This document shows positions 30,922 through 44,090 of a stretch of DNA of 64,000 bases, one piece after another. Under the pieces are notes generated by a model. That model worked only from the letters and a program-made list of their open reading frames with translations. It was not told the origin of the DNA and did not search any database. Source of the DNA: Unio delphinus (lineage: Eukaryota; Mollusca; Bivalvia; Unionida; Unionidae); the NCBI GenBank assembly GCA_029339505.1, contig JAQISU010000036.1:8849001-8913000 (forward strand). Reading direction: 5' to 3'. Each line of letters begins with the position of its first letter. Positions within the stretch are counted from its first letter, which is position 1. The translations under genes and the position numbers were made by a program.

Positions 30922-31275
30922 TTAATTACTAGCACCCAGCATTAATTTACTTTTCATTGCTGATTTTATCAACCACGAAATTGATTTTTCTTTGAAGGAT
31001 TTATCAGTGATAGAATTTAACGCACGAATCAATTTCACATGTATTATGTCTGTGTTGCAGATTGCTACTTTTATAAGCAACACCATGAGCATGATACGCC
31101 TTATTAATATCAATTATTGGATATTCGCCGGGTCGGGGATGGTCTTGGCCATCAAGTATGATATCGAGTCTGGTTCCAGTGCCACAATAACTATATCCTG
31201 GAAGGTGTTTTCCTCCTGGATATTTTGCCCATTGAGTCCCGGGAAGTTCTGTCAATTTTGCTGCAATCCTCGTTT
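30922..31275 (-). pseudogene. E1 PLA2-like protein, catalytic Asp lost
   Basis: Calcium loop YSYCGTGTRLD is present, but the catalytic motif reads HAHGVAY: the Asp of the His-Asp dyad is Gly. A frameshift near 31,050 moves the C-terminal LIKSAMKSKLML part to another frame. It is clearly inactive. Confidence 0.75.
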
Positions 31276-31425
31276 TTTTATTGAATCCATAGAAACAAAT
31301 CTAAATATTTTTGTACCACATTGTACACACCTATTAGCAAGTGCTGTTCTGTTATTGCTTGTTGTAATTGTTGTCAAGTCGTTTGTGCTAGTACGCGTCT
31401 TACATTGCACAGAATATAGATCCAT
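31256..31425 (-). pseudogene. E1 Zn-ribbon protein, degraded
   Basis: Reads MDLYSVQCKTRT then NRCVQCGTKIFRFVS. The first Cys of the first CxxC is Ser and the end is truncated. It is divergent from the ATPase, as in E2. Confidence 0.6.
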
Positions 31426-31442
31426 AATTTATTTATAATAAC

Positions 31443-32105
31443 ATGATTGTAATTGATTTTTCGGCGACAAAAACACGAGAACCCGTTAAGCATCATGCAG
31501 CGCTACCAAATTATATTCGCATAATTATAATTGGACCATCTGGAAGTGGCAAGACGCAGTTGTTACTTAATTTGATAACGAGATGGATGAAATGAGATAA
31601 ACTATATTTGGTAGCCCCGAGTGTAGACGATTAGCGATGTTACAAGATGTTAAATGATTTTAACGAAAAAGCAAAATCGGAAGTCGATGAGGATATTATT
31701 AAATTTATAACCGATATCGATGAATCTCCGAGTGTTGATGTTATTGATTCAAGTATTAATAATTTTGTCGTATATGATGATGTGATGATGTTAGACAATC
31801 CTAAAAATCCCGCTAGGATATTTTCCAGAGGTAGACATAAAAATACTGATGTGATATATGTTACTCAGAGATATACTCAAGTACCGTAAGTGATCAGGGA
31901 TAACTGTAATATTATTGCTGTGTTTAATGGAGTTGACACTCATACACTACGAAATATTCACCAGACCTGGTTCTGCGACATTGACTATAACAAATTCAGA
32001 AATTTCTTTAGTAATGCTCAGTCAAACCCATACGGATTTGTAACGATATTTTTGCATGACTCTAGATCAAGATATTGTATCGGACTTGATAAAATATTCG
32101 GTTAA
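31443..32105 (+). pseudogene. E1 A32-like packaging ATPase, nonsense-broken
   Basis: Walker A GPSGSGKTQ and Walker B FVVYDDVMM are kept. In-frame stops lie after RWMK (about 31,594), after SVDD (about 31,633) and after TQVP (about 31,888). The frame is otherwise maintained along its length. It is the last gene before the right TIR. Confidence 0.85.
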
Positions 32106-32159
32106 AACCATAACAACTAACTAAACCACGACAGCGAATCCGCGTCTGTGCTTGATGCA

Positions 32160-32417
32160 ACAGTGTTGTTTTGAAAAATAGAAACGAAAACTGTCCTTTT
32201 TTAAATTCTATCTGAAATAGTTTCGATCTCCGTAGAGGCCTTAATTTTGTTTGAAAACTTGGTCTGTTCACCCGTTTTAGTTTTGTCTGAATTAGTTTCG
32301 GTATGTTTGTTTGTAAACTTGGTCTGATCACCCTTTTAGTTTTGTCCGAATTAGTTTCGGTCTCCGTAGAGGCCTTATGTTTGTTTGAAAACTTGGTCTG
32401 TTCACTCCTCTTGCTCT
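32160..32417. repeat. E1 right terminal inverted repeat
   Basis: Reverse complement of 1,951-2,210: three units of about 80 bp (the middle one shortened), ending CTCCTCTTGCTCT. It is followed by TCCCAG (32,418-32,423). One CAG/CTG triplet fewer at the tip than on the left. Confidence 0.85.
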
Positions 32418-32423
32418 TCCCAG

Positions 32424-32869
32424 TGTCTGCGTTTATAATTGAATTAATTTCCTTTTCGAAGACAGTTTGCCATTTGACATATTATTCCTCTCAGCTTTTA
32501 AAAGACCATAACCTAGTCCTAGACTAACTCACATAATAACATGCTTGTTCTTGCTATATCATAGATGATTGTTAAGGTATCACCTGGATTATCTGGCTTA
32601 TTAAGGAATGCGATATATAAACCTACTACCTGTCAGTCGATATAGATAATATTTTAGCCATATCACATGCCCACACTGGTCTAAATTCCGCCGTTCCTTT
32701 ACGCGTATACCTTATCAGTCATTATATATTGTGTTCCGAGTCAAGGTACTTACAACAAGTAACAGAAAAGAGTGAAGGCATAAAGTTTTGTAATCTTTAT
32801 CAACTAATTTATTTCCCTGAAATATCAAGTAAAAAAACTCTTTCATCATCATCATCATCTTCTTCTTCT

Positions 32870-32966
<97 letters not shown>

Positions 32967-34920
32967 CACATCATGGGCAAATTGCTTCTCATAGTAAGAA
33001 ATGAGAAGTAGGTCATGATACACAAAATCTCTTTCATGACATTACTTTGGTCACAATCAAAATTACTGCATCTCAAAATGTTTTCTTTAGTTACATCTCG
33101 AGCTTTAACTTTGCCCTCTAATTGATTCCAGGGAGTACAATTGAATAGATGAACATTGTATATTAACCGAAAGAAAGAATTAGCAGACTTAGCCAATGAT
33201 CCAAAATGTAAAACTGACATTGTATATGTATTGGGACTTGAGCTATGCCAGTTTAGATACATGTGCAATGCTATTACAAACAATCGCTTGAAATCATGAA
33301 TATTCCTCTTCGACTCAGGTACCAGATTGGTGGTTTGTGTCTACCACTAGTCAGGTACAAGAACAGGTAAACATTGATGACATGCGTTCCTCTATGTCGT
33401 GGTTATAAAGAAAAAAATTCCTTACCTGTAAACAGCGCTCTCGGGCAATAATTATTCTGAATACGGAAGACGATGTCAATACAACAGATGGCTGGTCTAT
33501 GGTAGCAAAACGTACTGAGGCAATGCAATCTGGTTTTGCATGGATAAGTCTCAAGCGGTCTTTCTTGGGTAAATACCTTCTCCAAACATGCCAGATGCAG
33601 GAAGTAAAACTCCAACACTTCAATAATTGAAAACCTCCCTCTAGACTAAAGTAGGCTATAACTTACATTCACGTGTAATACGGGACCAATCCACTCCCAA
33701 ACCCTTGATATTACCAGCAGATAAGTGAATTAATGCGGAGAGACGATTTTCGTGTCTACGAGTTGACTTATCCCATAAAAACATACCATGTATACAATGC
33801 ATATATAAAGATTATGTTGAAGCCATGAGGACTACTTAATTCCAAAATTAAATTTAAAAAGGGAGTGATAGGAAGACTGGATTACTCGTCATTATCCAGT
33901 ATTGTTTCGCTTTAAATCTAACATGGAAAAAGAAGAAATGACTCGCTGCGCAAGTCATGGCTGAAGCTCGACGCAGTTAACAATGGTGTCTGTGTGTGAA
34001 AGCTTGCACAGCTGTCCGTATGTCCGTATCCACCTTAGAATACCCGTAATGTTTACCTGAGTTACATTTTGACCTCCGTATTATTTAATACATTATTCGG
34101 TGTGTAATATCTCCAGTAAGACTTACATGTGGGTTCTACGAAAACTGAAGACGACTAATGATACACAAAATGTTGAATACATTAGTGGATTATTTCAGCT
34201 TCAAAAGATTAGATGAATAGATCTTATTTACTTGCACATAATTGAAAATACTTACTTATGAACACAATTTAATTATATATCCCCTCCACAAATAATTTTT
34301 GATCTTAAATAATACAACACTGATATGTCAGTCTTTATGTTGTGATTTAAAGCCCAAGATTTGTAACTGCTGAAACCAGCGTACTGTTTGTAAAACAAAC
34401 GAAATATATCTGCATATCAAAACGTGACCAGTATGTAACTCGTATGTATTATTATTATTTCAGGAGTAAATTTATGTAAGTTTGATGACATAATCTACTG
34501 GTTATGTTAGTTAAGTGGTATGTACATAATGGTGTGACCGTCTTAAACACGTGTAGCACACGGGATGCATGGCATCAAATAGGGCCATAACATTCAGTAT
34601 CTTATCTCTAATACTCGAACATTATCAAATCCAAATTTCCAGTTCATATTGATAACGCAGAACCGGTTTATTTATATCATAACATTTCTAACAGGTTTGA
34701 GTTTTAAACTAAAATATGACTGTCAATGTGATTTCGTACAACCGTCAAAACTCCATCATCTGAGGATTGTAATGCCAAATCAAAATATAAATGAACTTAA
34801 AATATAAAACACTCATGCTGTGATGGACACTGCCTAAGGATGATACTGTCAAATCAAAATATAAATGAACTTAAATACAAAACCTTGATGCTGTGATGGA
34901 CACTGTCTAAGTTTAGTGTT
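32424..34920. other. host DNA without recognisable gene, includes (CT)n and a two-copy repeat
   Basis: (TCA/TCT)n and (CT)n microsatellite at 32,846-32,966. A tandem pair of about 72 bp containing AAATCAAAATATAAATGAAC at 34,775-34,915. The rest is AT-rich with only short unsupported frames. Confidence 0.6.
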
Positions 34921-34939
34921 CATGCAATCATACACCCAT

Positions 34940-35931
34940 CAAGCAGCTGTACGCCAAGGCTACCAGTGCAATAATTGCTCACGATTCTAAGGGTGACCTG
35001 TTCAAGACTTCAGTTGGAGTACGGCGAGGCTGTCTCCCGTCACCCACACTTTTCAACATCTACTTGGAGCGCATCATGAGCGAAGCCCTGGAAAACCACT
35101 GTGGGACTATCAGCATTGAAGGACGTAACATCAAAAACCTCCGATTTGCAGGCCGTGAAGATGAGAGTGCCACATTAGTGAAAAGCCTCGATGAAACATC
35201 GTCCAGATTTGACATGGAGATAAGTGCCGAGAAGACAAAGCTGATGACAAATAGTGGCAAACAAATCTCATCCAAGATTAAAATCAGAGGACAGGAACTG
35301 GAAACAGTGGGCCAATTCAAATATATTGGTTCCATAATCACTGAAGATGGATCACGAGCAGTAATGTTGTCACGAGCAGCACAAACAACGGTAGTTATGT
35401 TAAAGCTAAGACCCATCTGTAGAGACAAGAATATCTATCTGTAAACTAAAATCAGACTACTGAAAGCACTAGTCATCTCAGTATTTCTGTATTCATGTCA
35501 TGCCTGGACCCTGACAGCAGAAGTACAACGAAGAATCCAGGCACTTGAAACGAGATGCTATAGAACCAATCTTGGCATCTCTTACTACACCACACATGAA
35601 GAGATGCCTAACACCATCAGGCACAAAGTAGGCCATTATGAAGACATCCTTACCACTGTCAAAAAGAGAAAGGTGAAATGGTATGACCATGTCACTAGGG
35701 CCAACAGTCTATCCACATCAGTACTGCAGGGTAGTGTATAAGGTGGCATACAGAGAGGTAGACAGAGAAAAACGTGGAGTGACAACATCATAGAATGGAC
35801 CAGGTAAAGTTTCGCAGATACATAGGCATTGGCACATGATCGAGACAAGTGGAGGGAACTGGTCAGATGTTCAGCAGCACAGTGCCTCAACGACCGTATT
35901 AGGTCAAGAGTCTGATGATGATGATGATGAA
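34940..35931 (+). pseudogene. RTE-like LINE, 3' fragment
   Basis: Reverse-transcriptase remains: GVRRGCLPSPTLFNIYLERI, then RFAGRED where the catalytic FADD is expected, then SRFDMEISAEKTKLM, FKYIGSIITEDG, a thumb region (LLKALVISVFLYSCHAW) and RGRQRKTWSDNI. It ends with a (GAT)n tail at 35,913-35,931, typical for RTE-type elements. It is 5'-truncated and interrupted by stops (for example at 35,442). Confidence 0.8.
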
Positions 35932-36779
35932 TCACACACATTAACATTACTAATTCTGATTTTGTTTTATTCAAAAAGTTACTGAATAAAAACGATGTTG
36001 AACAATGTCGTTTCCAACTTCCAACGGCTTAGGCCCATATATGCCGTTGCATAATACACCGCCAGATCTGATTTCAGTCAGTTTGTAAGAACGTGCTGCC
36101 GAACAGCCCAAATGGATCTTAATCCATCATCCAACACATTTCATTATTTTTAGTTAGCAATTGGATAGACATATCTGCGGTATGTGAGTACATACGGTAG
36201 TATGACGAGGTGTAAACATCTTAATAAATAATGACCATTAACTTCTCCCTTTTTCAGTTGTTCTACTTGTTTTATTCCAGCATACCTAACTCCCCTACCA
36301 GTGTTCATTGAATACTCTTTGAACATTGACATCTAAATCTAAGTATATGAAACTGTACGAGCTTTGAGTAAAGTTTGCGGGATTCCAACTAACAATTCGA
36401 ATGAATAAAGTCCTTTTTTATAATTATATAAACATTCAAAACAAACTAATTGTTTAGTACTGAACACAGAGATGAGAATAACATAAATTTGATTACTTTA
36501 TTAGTTTAATGTGAAGATCCTTAGGAATGTATATTAAAAGTGATTTACGTCCGAACAATAAGACCTAGACATAAGGACAATGCAACTTCAAAATTGGTAT
36601 GTTTATTGTTATCCCCAGATAACGTCAATATAGTTGATGCTGAACATTTCTGATGGGACGGACATCTTTAACAGCTTTAAGATTACCAAATCAGATTTTG
36701 TAAACAACATAGGGTGACGTCTAGAACGGCCGGATCCTAGTATGTCATGAATAGAAGGTGTGGATATTAGTTTTTTAAC

Positions 36780-37015
36780 GCATACATCTTTAATGACAAA
36801 GTTATTTCTAGTCATTTTGAAACATAGTTTTTTTATAACAATGCATACATCTTTAACGTCAAAGTTAATTCAAGCCATTTTGAAACAATGTTTTCTTATA
36901 TTAATTCATACATCTTTAACGTAAACGTTAATTCAAGTCATTTTGAAACAATGTTTTCTTATATTAATGCGTACATCTTTAACGTCAAAGTTAATTCAAG
37001 TCATTTTGAAATCTT
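36780..37015. repeat. tandem repeat, about 63-bp unit, four copies
   Basis: The unit contains CATACATCTTTAACGTCAAA and CATTTTGAAACAATG. Nothing else is recognised between 35,935 and 37,380. Confidence 0.8.
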
Positions 37016-37377
37016 TTCTGATAAGGTATCCATCTAGTATTATTCCGTCTCTTCTTTTGCACAAAATTGATAGCTAAGCTTTCTTCCCTCCACCAAACTA
37101 TTGAGAAAACAGTACAATTGCGGATAGTAAAACATGATTTTAAACATTGGCTCGTCCTGGAATTATTTGCTACACTAATGGTAATCCTATTGACCAAACC
37201 AGTAGTAAATAACAAGACAAAAACATGCACATACAATCATCTCTATACACTCAGCAAATTTTCGTTCAAATAATTTTTACATAATGATCATTTGTCACTC
37301 AACTACATACAATTACTACAAAAGCTAAGAATGTTTAGCAATATTAGTTATAGTTACGGCCGTTTACACGAGCTGAT

Positions 37378-37381
<4 letters not shown>

Positions 37382-37475
<94 letters not shown>
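37382..37475. repeat. (AT)n plus (ATC)n microsatellite
   Basis: The ATC part (37,436-37,475) is the TGA/GAT-type tail of the minus-strand RTE-like LINE beside it. The AT part follows it. Confidence 0.9.
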
Positions 37476-37476
<1 letters not shown>

Positions 37477-40430
37477 ATCCTCTCTGCGCCGTCTGGTGCT
37501 AGAGGCAACAGCAAGGGAGCACCATTTCGGTTTGTCCGCAGCTGGTGCAGGGACGATCTGAAGGGTGAGGCATCTAGTCTTAAGGTCTCGCTCAACGGTT
37601 CGTCGCCAAGTCTCTTTGGGTTTGCCACGGTTCCCTTTTCCCTGTGGGGTCCATCTCAGTGCCACCCTTGGTAGTGAGTCAGGAAAAATTCTGCAGACCA
37701 GACCGAGCCATCTCCATCGACGAGTTGCAATTTTCTCCTCAGAGATGGTGCTTGCACCCGCTCTGTGCCGGAGTTCCTCGTTCGAGATCATGTTTGGCCA
37801 AACGATCCTCATGATCCGTTGCAGGCACATGGTTTGGAAGACTACGAGCTTGCGTTCAATGTTAGCAGTGGACTTCCACCACCCTGACCCATACAAAAGA
37901 ACGCTCAACACGTTGCTCTTGAAGATACGGATCTTCGTGTGGACACTGATGTTTCTTGTCCTCAATATGGGCTTCAGCATTGCGAATGTCTGATTGTCCT
38001 TGCTGATTCTTGTGACGACTTCACTTATGCAATCTCCATCCTAAGCAACCTTACTACTAAGGTACGTGAAATCATCTAATTCTTGCAGGGGCTGGTCGTT
38101 GATGGTGATTGGGTTGCCCACTCTATTGTTCTTCCTCAAGACGTTGGTCCTCCCTATGTTGACTTGAACACCTATGGTGCTTTCTGTCTGTACCAACTGT
38201 TGTCTTCTGTTGGATACCCTGGTGCCTTCTTGCCAGGCAACCCGATGTCCAGGTCATCCATCATTGGAGTCAACTTCTACTGTATTCCTTGTCTCTTGCC
38301 CTCTGTGGTACGGCGCATGATTCAGTCAATTGCCAGTGAGACTAAGATCGGATAGAGAATTCATTCTTGCATCACTGCGGTTTCCACCTTGAATGGTTCC
38401 GTGTGTTCGTTATTGTGGATTATTCAGCACTGGAAGTTTTCGTTTAGGGATCTGATGACGTTGATAAGTTTATATGGGATGCCATAGTGTCTTAGGATCT
38501 TCCACATAGAGGCACGGTGCAGGCTGTCGATGGCCTTCTCAAAGTCCACAAAGACCACATAAAGGAATCCTTTCCACTGATGGGACTGCTCAAGGATCTG
38601 CCTCAGTGTGAAGATGTGGTCGATGTAGGATTTTCCCTTCTTAGAGCCTGCCTGTTTCTGACGTAGCATGCCGTCCACAGCTGTTGTGATGCGTTCAGGA
38701 ATGATGAGGCTAAAGATCTTTCTGGAGCGGGATGGTAAGGTGATTCCTCGCCAGCTGCTGAAGTTTCCTAGATCTCTTCTCTTGGGAATTTTGACTATGA
38801 TTCCGGTTTTTCAGTCATTTGGTGCTTTCTCACTATCCAATATTGTTTGGAGAATCTAGCAAAGAAGCTGCGGAGTCTCTGTGTCGTCTGCCTTCAGCAT
38901 CTCGGGACACAATCCATCATCGCCAGGTGCCTTCCCATTCTTCATCTTGTGAATGGCCTGCTTGACCTCCTCAATAGTGATGTCGTCACAGTTGCTGTCA
39001 AGGTCCTCCTCTGATTCTGGAATTTCAGCGAGTACTATTAGGTCTGGGCGATTCAGGATATACTCAGAGTGATACTTCCATATTTTAGCTTCTCCTCCTC
39101 CACTGTGACATAGTTTCCAGCTTCTTTGTGTTCTGATACACCGTCTTCATGTATTTCTGCTCTGCTGCTGCCTCCGCCTTCTTTGCGAGCCTTTCTGTGT
39201 ATTCTCTCCTGTCTCTCCTTGTTGATTTCTTCACCTCCTTGTCTTTTCCTCCAAATTCCTTCGAAATTGTCTCTTTCAGTCTTGATGATTTAGAATCCAA
39301 AAGTCTCTTTTTAATTTGTTTTCTCTCTTCTATGCGAGTCCATGTTTCTTCTGATATCCACTCTGTCTTCTTACTATTCCTATAGCCTAAAACTACTTCT
39401 CCTGCTGCCTTCATTACTCGGTAAAAACTTGTCGATGGTCAGCGCTGTCTCATCTTCTATAATATTAAACCTATTCCTTAGTGCCATCCTGAACTCTTCT
39501 TTCTTTTTTGGAATTTTCAGCTTGACCACATCGAAGCGTTTATTCCTGAAGACCCCTATCCTAGCTTTCCTAAGCTTCAAAGTCACCTTGGCCACCAGAA
39601 TAAAATGGTCGCTTTCGATGTCAGCGTTCCGCATCACTCGCACGTCCTGCAAATAGTGATTTCCATTTATTGTTGATGATGATGTGGTTGATCTGATTCT
39701 AAGTTCTGCCGTCTGGTGACGTTCATGTGAGCTTTTGGATGTCCTTGTGCTCGAACAGAGTCCCTCCTATGACTAAGTCATACTCTTCACAGAAGTTGAC
39801 CAGTCTCTCCCCGATGTCAGTCTGCATGCCTACTCCATGGTGCCCCATTGTCCTCTCTCTGTCTTTACTGTTGCAGCCGATCCTAGCGTTGAAGTCGCCA
39901 AACAACATCAGCACGTAATGTGGAGGAACGTCCTCTAAAACGGCTTGAAGAGCGTAGTAAAAGGTGTATTTGTCCTCTTCTTCCGCGTCGTATGTTGATG
40001 CATAGGTCACGACAACAGACAGTTTGGCGTACTTGGAGTTCATCCTAACGTACAACAGGCACCCACTTACTAGTTTCCACTGTGGGACGGGTTTGGCCTT
40101 GTTCTCACTGTTAATGATGGCGATTCCCTCCCGGTGGTCATTGTACTTCCTTCCGGACCAGATGATTACTTCTCCGGAACTCAACTTCTGCTATCCGGCA
40201 CCAATTCATCGTGCTTCTGTTACACACCTGAGGGCCAGGTTGTAGTGATTGAACTCGCTCACTGCTCGTACCAATTTTTCAGTCTTGTTGAGCGTTCATA
40301 CGTTACAGCATCCAACTCTAATCCATGTTTTTGGCGGCAGGAGTTACGCTATCGGGATAGGGACGTCCTCGCGGTTTTGTTCCACATCCGTCATAAAGCC
40401 ATTTGCCTGGTCCGCTTCAACTGGGTGGGG
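37476..40430 (-). pseudogene. RTE-like LINE, nearly full length but broken
   Basis: On the minus strand in order: an APE-type endonuclease (40,184-39,723; LMLFGDFNARIG), a linker (39,652-39,085), reverse transcriptase (around 38,930-38,424; FVDFEKAIDSLHRASMWKIL), and a C-terminal region (37,980-37,474; NVLSVLLYGSGWW, NRGKPKETWRRTVERD). Several stops and frameshifts separate these blocks. About 3 kb, as usual for RTE/CFDP2-like elements, ending with a GAT-type tail. Confidence 0.85.
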
Positions 40431-40492
40431 ATGCTAGCCCTATGCCCAACCCTCCTCCTTTTTCAGCCGGGCATGGGACCGTTCTTGGTGGA

Positions 40493-40495
<3 letters not shown>

Positions 40496-40553
<58 letters not shown>
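40496..40553. repeat. (AT)n microsatellite
   Basis: About 58 bp of uninterrupted AT repeat between the RTE-like LINE and the next LINE. Confidence 0.95.
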
Positions 40554-40559
<6 letters not shown>

Positions 40560-40579
40560 CGAGGACATTGTAGAGCGAA

Positions 40580-42165
40580 TAATCTGTGGAAGCTCTATGC
40601 GGCATACAACATCTATAACGATGTGACTTTAAAAAAACACAAAACCCCAAAACAACATGAAATTGGAAAACATAAAAAGGTGAATTTATTTAAGGTAGAA
40701 AACATTATTAGGTCTTTAAGTTTATTCTTCCAGTCGAAACAGTTGAGTTTTAAGAGCAGTCTTGAAAGCAATCACTGTGTCTTTGTCCCTAATTTAAACG
40801 GACAACTCATTCCAAGTTGCGGGGCCCTGGAATGCAAAAGAACGTTGTCCATATGACTCAGTTTTCATTGTGGGGATAATGAGTATACGAGTGTCAGAAG
40901 AGGAGCGCCATTATCTTTCTGGTGGATACAGATGGGTGAGGACAGAAAGGTATGTTAGACTGTAGTCTGTCAGTGAAACGTAGTACATAGAACACATTTT
41001 GTGTTTGATTCTCGATTTAATGGATACCCAGTGAAGACTACATAGCAGTGGGGACGTGTGCTCTGATCCTGGTACTCTAATGATTTTCCGAGCGGCTGTG
41101 TTTGGAACTTTGTGAAGTTGCTGGAGTAGATATTGAGACAAACCAGACAAACTTGAGTTATAATAGTCCAGTCTTGTAGGTACTAATGAACACAGAAGTG
41201 TTTTAGTGGCACCAACTGAAAAATATTTGGTAATAGAACTGATGCGTCTCAGTTCAAGATATGCAGCATATGTTTATAACAGAAGAGACCCTATGTAGAA
41301 CACCACAACATAGATAAACTGGGCTGGAGTGTATTCCATTTGCAGATACAATTTGTCTCCTGTTGACTAAGTAGGACTTGAACAACAATTTTGATGTATT
41401 GTTAATTCCAAATACATGCTGGAGACGGGGACGTAATATACCATGGTATATTGTGTCAAATGCTACTGACAAATCAAGGAGGCCGAGGACTGTAATATTT
41501 CCGCTATGCAAAGCAGTGAGTATTAAAGTGAGATACAAGTTGGGATAGAAGATTGTTAATATGAACGGGCGATTAGAAACTGGGCGTTAGTTCGTAAAAT
41601 CGTTATGGTCAAGTGTTGGTTTCTTCAGCAGATACTTTACAATGGCAATGTTGAAACATGATGAGAATTCTCCCATGAGAGAGAGGTATTAATGAGATTA
41701 GTTAATGAATGCAATATCTGGTCTAAGCAGCCAAGCAAAAGTGTTGTTGGAATTGTAAGTTCACATGACTTTGGTGCACTCTTCATCACGATATTCCGTA
41801 CTACATTATATAGACATGATCAAATGTTCCTAAAGCTGTCGCTGATGTTCTGTATCGTAACTGTATGGTGACGGCGATTCAATTCAAGGTGTCATGCCAA
41901 GCGTATCTCTAATGGTTTGTACTTTGTCATGGAAGTCTTTTAGGACACAACTGAATTGATGCTCTGCACTTGGTGGCTGAGGCATGTTTTTCAAGCAATC
42001 AACGCAGGCAGTTATCGTGTTGTTTTGCTGTAGAAAGTGATAAAGTTCTTAGATTTGCATGGATATCATGCATTAGTTTGGTCCTATTTATCATACGAAG
42101 GATTCTCTTAGTATAGCAAATAAAGATGGAGTGTTAGGGACTAATACGTCCAGATGGCATTTGAT
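40580..42165 (-). pseudogene. CR1/L2-like LINE, 3' fragment
   Basis: Minus strand: RT blocks (DLSVAFDTIYHGILRPRLQ near 41,440; YLCCGVLHRVSS near 41,300), then LHKVPNTAARKIIRVPGSEH and SLHWVSIKSRIKHK (41,110-41,000), then SYGQRSFAFQGPATWNELSV near 40,830. These are the conserved C-terminal blocks of CR1/L2-type elements. Many stops. It is closely related to the second copy at 44,575-47,450. Confidence 0.8.
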
Positions 42166-43100
42166 GCATAGGCTGTCTGATACAATATATATATGATACA
42201 AAATTAGTGAACAGTTCAATCAGAACATTATAAACGAGCTGTAGTAAAGTTAAGTATGTTATGTCTGTGTTAAAAAATAATTCAGTAACTGGTATCATGT
42301 TTAAAATAATTTTGTCATACTTGTAATTGCTATTATACACTTTGTGTGTATTCTCATACAAACAACGATACTCCTTTGTATGATAATTATGTACACGTCT
42401 TGATATGCACGTCTGGCCAAATCAATTTTAAAGTACGTGGATATTTATAGACGAGATCAACCTAAATACAACCCGCAGATCGATAAGGAACTTTGTATTA
42501 CGGTATGTTATTATAATTAGACAAGACGTTGCTCTTTTTATGACCCAGTTAAGTACATGACTACCGTTGTAAAAATGCCATAGCGATCGATACATTTATT
42601 TTGAAGTTTCAAGATAATACACATGGCGCAGAGTATTCAATACTCAGGATTGTAAAAACTTTTTTAAACAAAGCTGGCATTATATTTTAAAACAGCAATT
42701 GATATTTAAGTTAAGACGTATACATGGCCTGTATGACTTTCACAAAAGCAGTAATTTCAAACATTTTCAAGATGTAGTAGAATAATAAATGTAAACTTCT
42801 GTAATTTCTACGTGTTTGTGTGTATTGTCTGTTTTGTATGTTTTGTGTTTACCTTTGAAAACAATCATTGTCGGAAGCGACTGGGTACTGACGCAACCTA
42901 CGACATGTCCTTTGTGTAAATGTTTGGTGACCATTGAAGCAGCCTGTGACTGGTCCAGATGTGAATTAATTTAATTTTCCAGTCCAAAATTAGAAGAGAC
43001 ACCAATAAAAAAAAGTATTAAACAGCCGCTTGGTTAATGAACCGACTTTCTATGTTTGATTTGAATTTGGCAGGGAAATTCTTCACTTCATGTGATATTA
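42166..43100. other. no gene recognised
   Basis: AT-rich DNA between a LINE fragment and a minisatellite, with no supported frame. Confidence 0.5.
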
Positions 43101-43107
43101 TTTGTTA

Positions 43108-44090
43108 ATACCATTACACTATATTAATGCTTCCATTAATATACAAGAATCCCATTAAAATGTGTTAACACTAATATTCATGAATCCCATTAAAATGTGT
43201 TAACACCTATATTCATGAATCCCATTACATTGTGTTAACACTAATATTCATGAATCCCATTACAATGTGTTAACACTAATATTCATGAATCCCATTACAA
43301 TGTGTTAAAATTTATATACATAGTTATGAATCTCATTACAATGTGTTAACACTTATATTCACGAATCACATTACAATGTGTTAACACTTCTGTTCATATT
43401 TATGAACTCCATTCAAAGTTTTAACGCTTATATTCATGAATCCCATTACAATGCGTTAACACTTATATTCATAGTCATGAATCCCATTACAAACTGTTAA
43501 CAGTTATATTCAGGTATCAAATTACAATATGTTAACACCTATATTCATGAATCCCATTACAATGTATTAACACTTATATTCATGAATCCGATTACAATGT
43601 GTTAACACTTATATTAAAGAATTCCATTATAATGTGTTAACACTTATATTCATGAATCCCATTACAATGTTTTAACACTTATATTAAAGAATTCCATTAC
43701 AATGTGTTAACACTTATGTTCATGAATCCCATTACAATGTTTTAACACTTATATTCATAGTCATGAATCCCATTACAATGTGTTAACTCTTAGTTTCATC
43801 TTTATGAACACCATTACAATTTGTTAACACTTCTATTCATATTGACGAATCAAATTGCAATGTGTTAACAATTGTATTTATATTTATGAACCCCATTACA
43901 ATTTGTTAACGCTTATATTCACAAATCCCATTACAATGTGTTAACACTTATATTCATGAATCCCATTATAATGTCTTAACACTTATATTCATGAATCCCA
44001 TTATAATGTGTTAACACTTCTATTAATATTCATGAATCTCATTACAATGTGTTCACGTTTCTTTTCCTGAATCCCAATACAATGTGCCGA
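43108..44090. repeat. minisatellite, about 35-bp unit, roughly 25-28 copies
   Basis: Unit near CATTACAATGTGTTAACACT followed by TATATTCATGAATCC, with length variants that add ATAGTC or a second ATTCAT. Each unit contains the palindromes GTTAAC and ATTCATGAAT. It ends sharply near 44,090. Confidence 0.95.

Larger units (their letters stand above)
1951..32417. mobile_element. E1: Polinton/adintovirus-like element, 30.5 kb including nested E2
   Basis: The two ends (1,951-2,210 and about 32,160-32,417) are inverted copies starting with 5'-AG(CAG)CAAGAGGAGTG and containing about three tandem units of about 80 bp. Both are flanked by TCCCAG. Removing the nested E2 (3,079-16,218) leaves about 17.3 kb, a usual Polinton size. 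The interior carries a minus-strand morphogenesis block (penton-like to lysine-rich genes, 16.9-23.1 kb) and a replication/packaging block (25.4-32.1 kb). The penton-like gene lies on both sides of E2, with its C-terminus at 2,249-2,530 and N-terminus at 17,608, which supports the nesting independently. Most genes have several stops and frameshifts, and a SINE sits in the polymerase, so E1 is an old dead copy. Confidence 0.85.

Noticed and set aside
32729..33283. Ser/Leu and Arg/Glu repeat peptides
   Set aside because: Translation of a CT microsatellite.
33351..33623. Host exon candidates in two frames
   Set aside because: Short, overlapping, no domain, no splice-site support that I can trust.
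43108..44090. CRISPR array
   Set aside because: Units are contiguous and near identical, without spacers, in eukaryotic DNA. It is a minisatellite.
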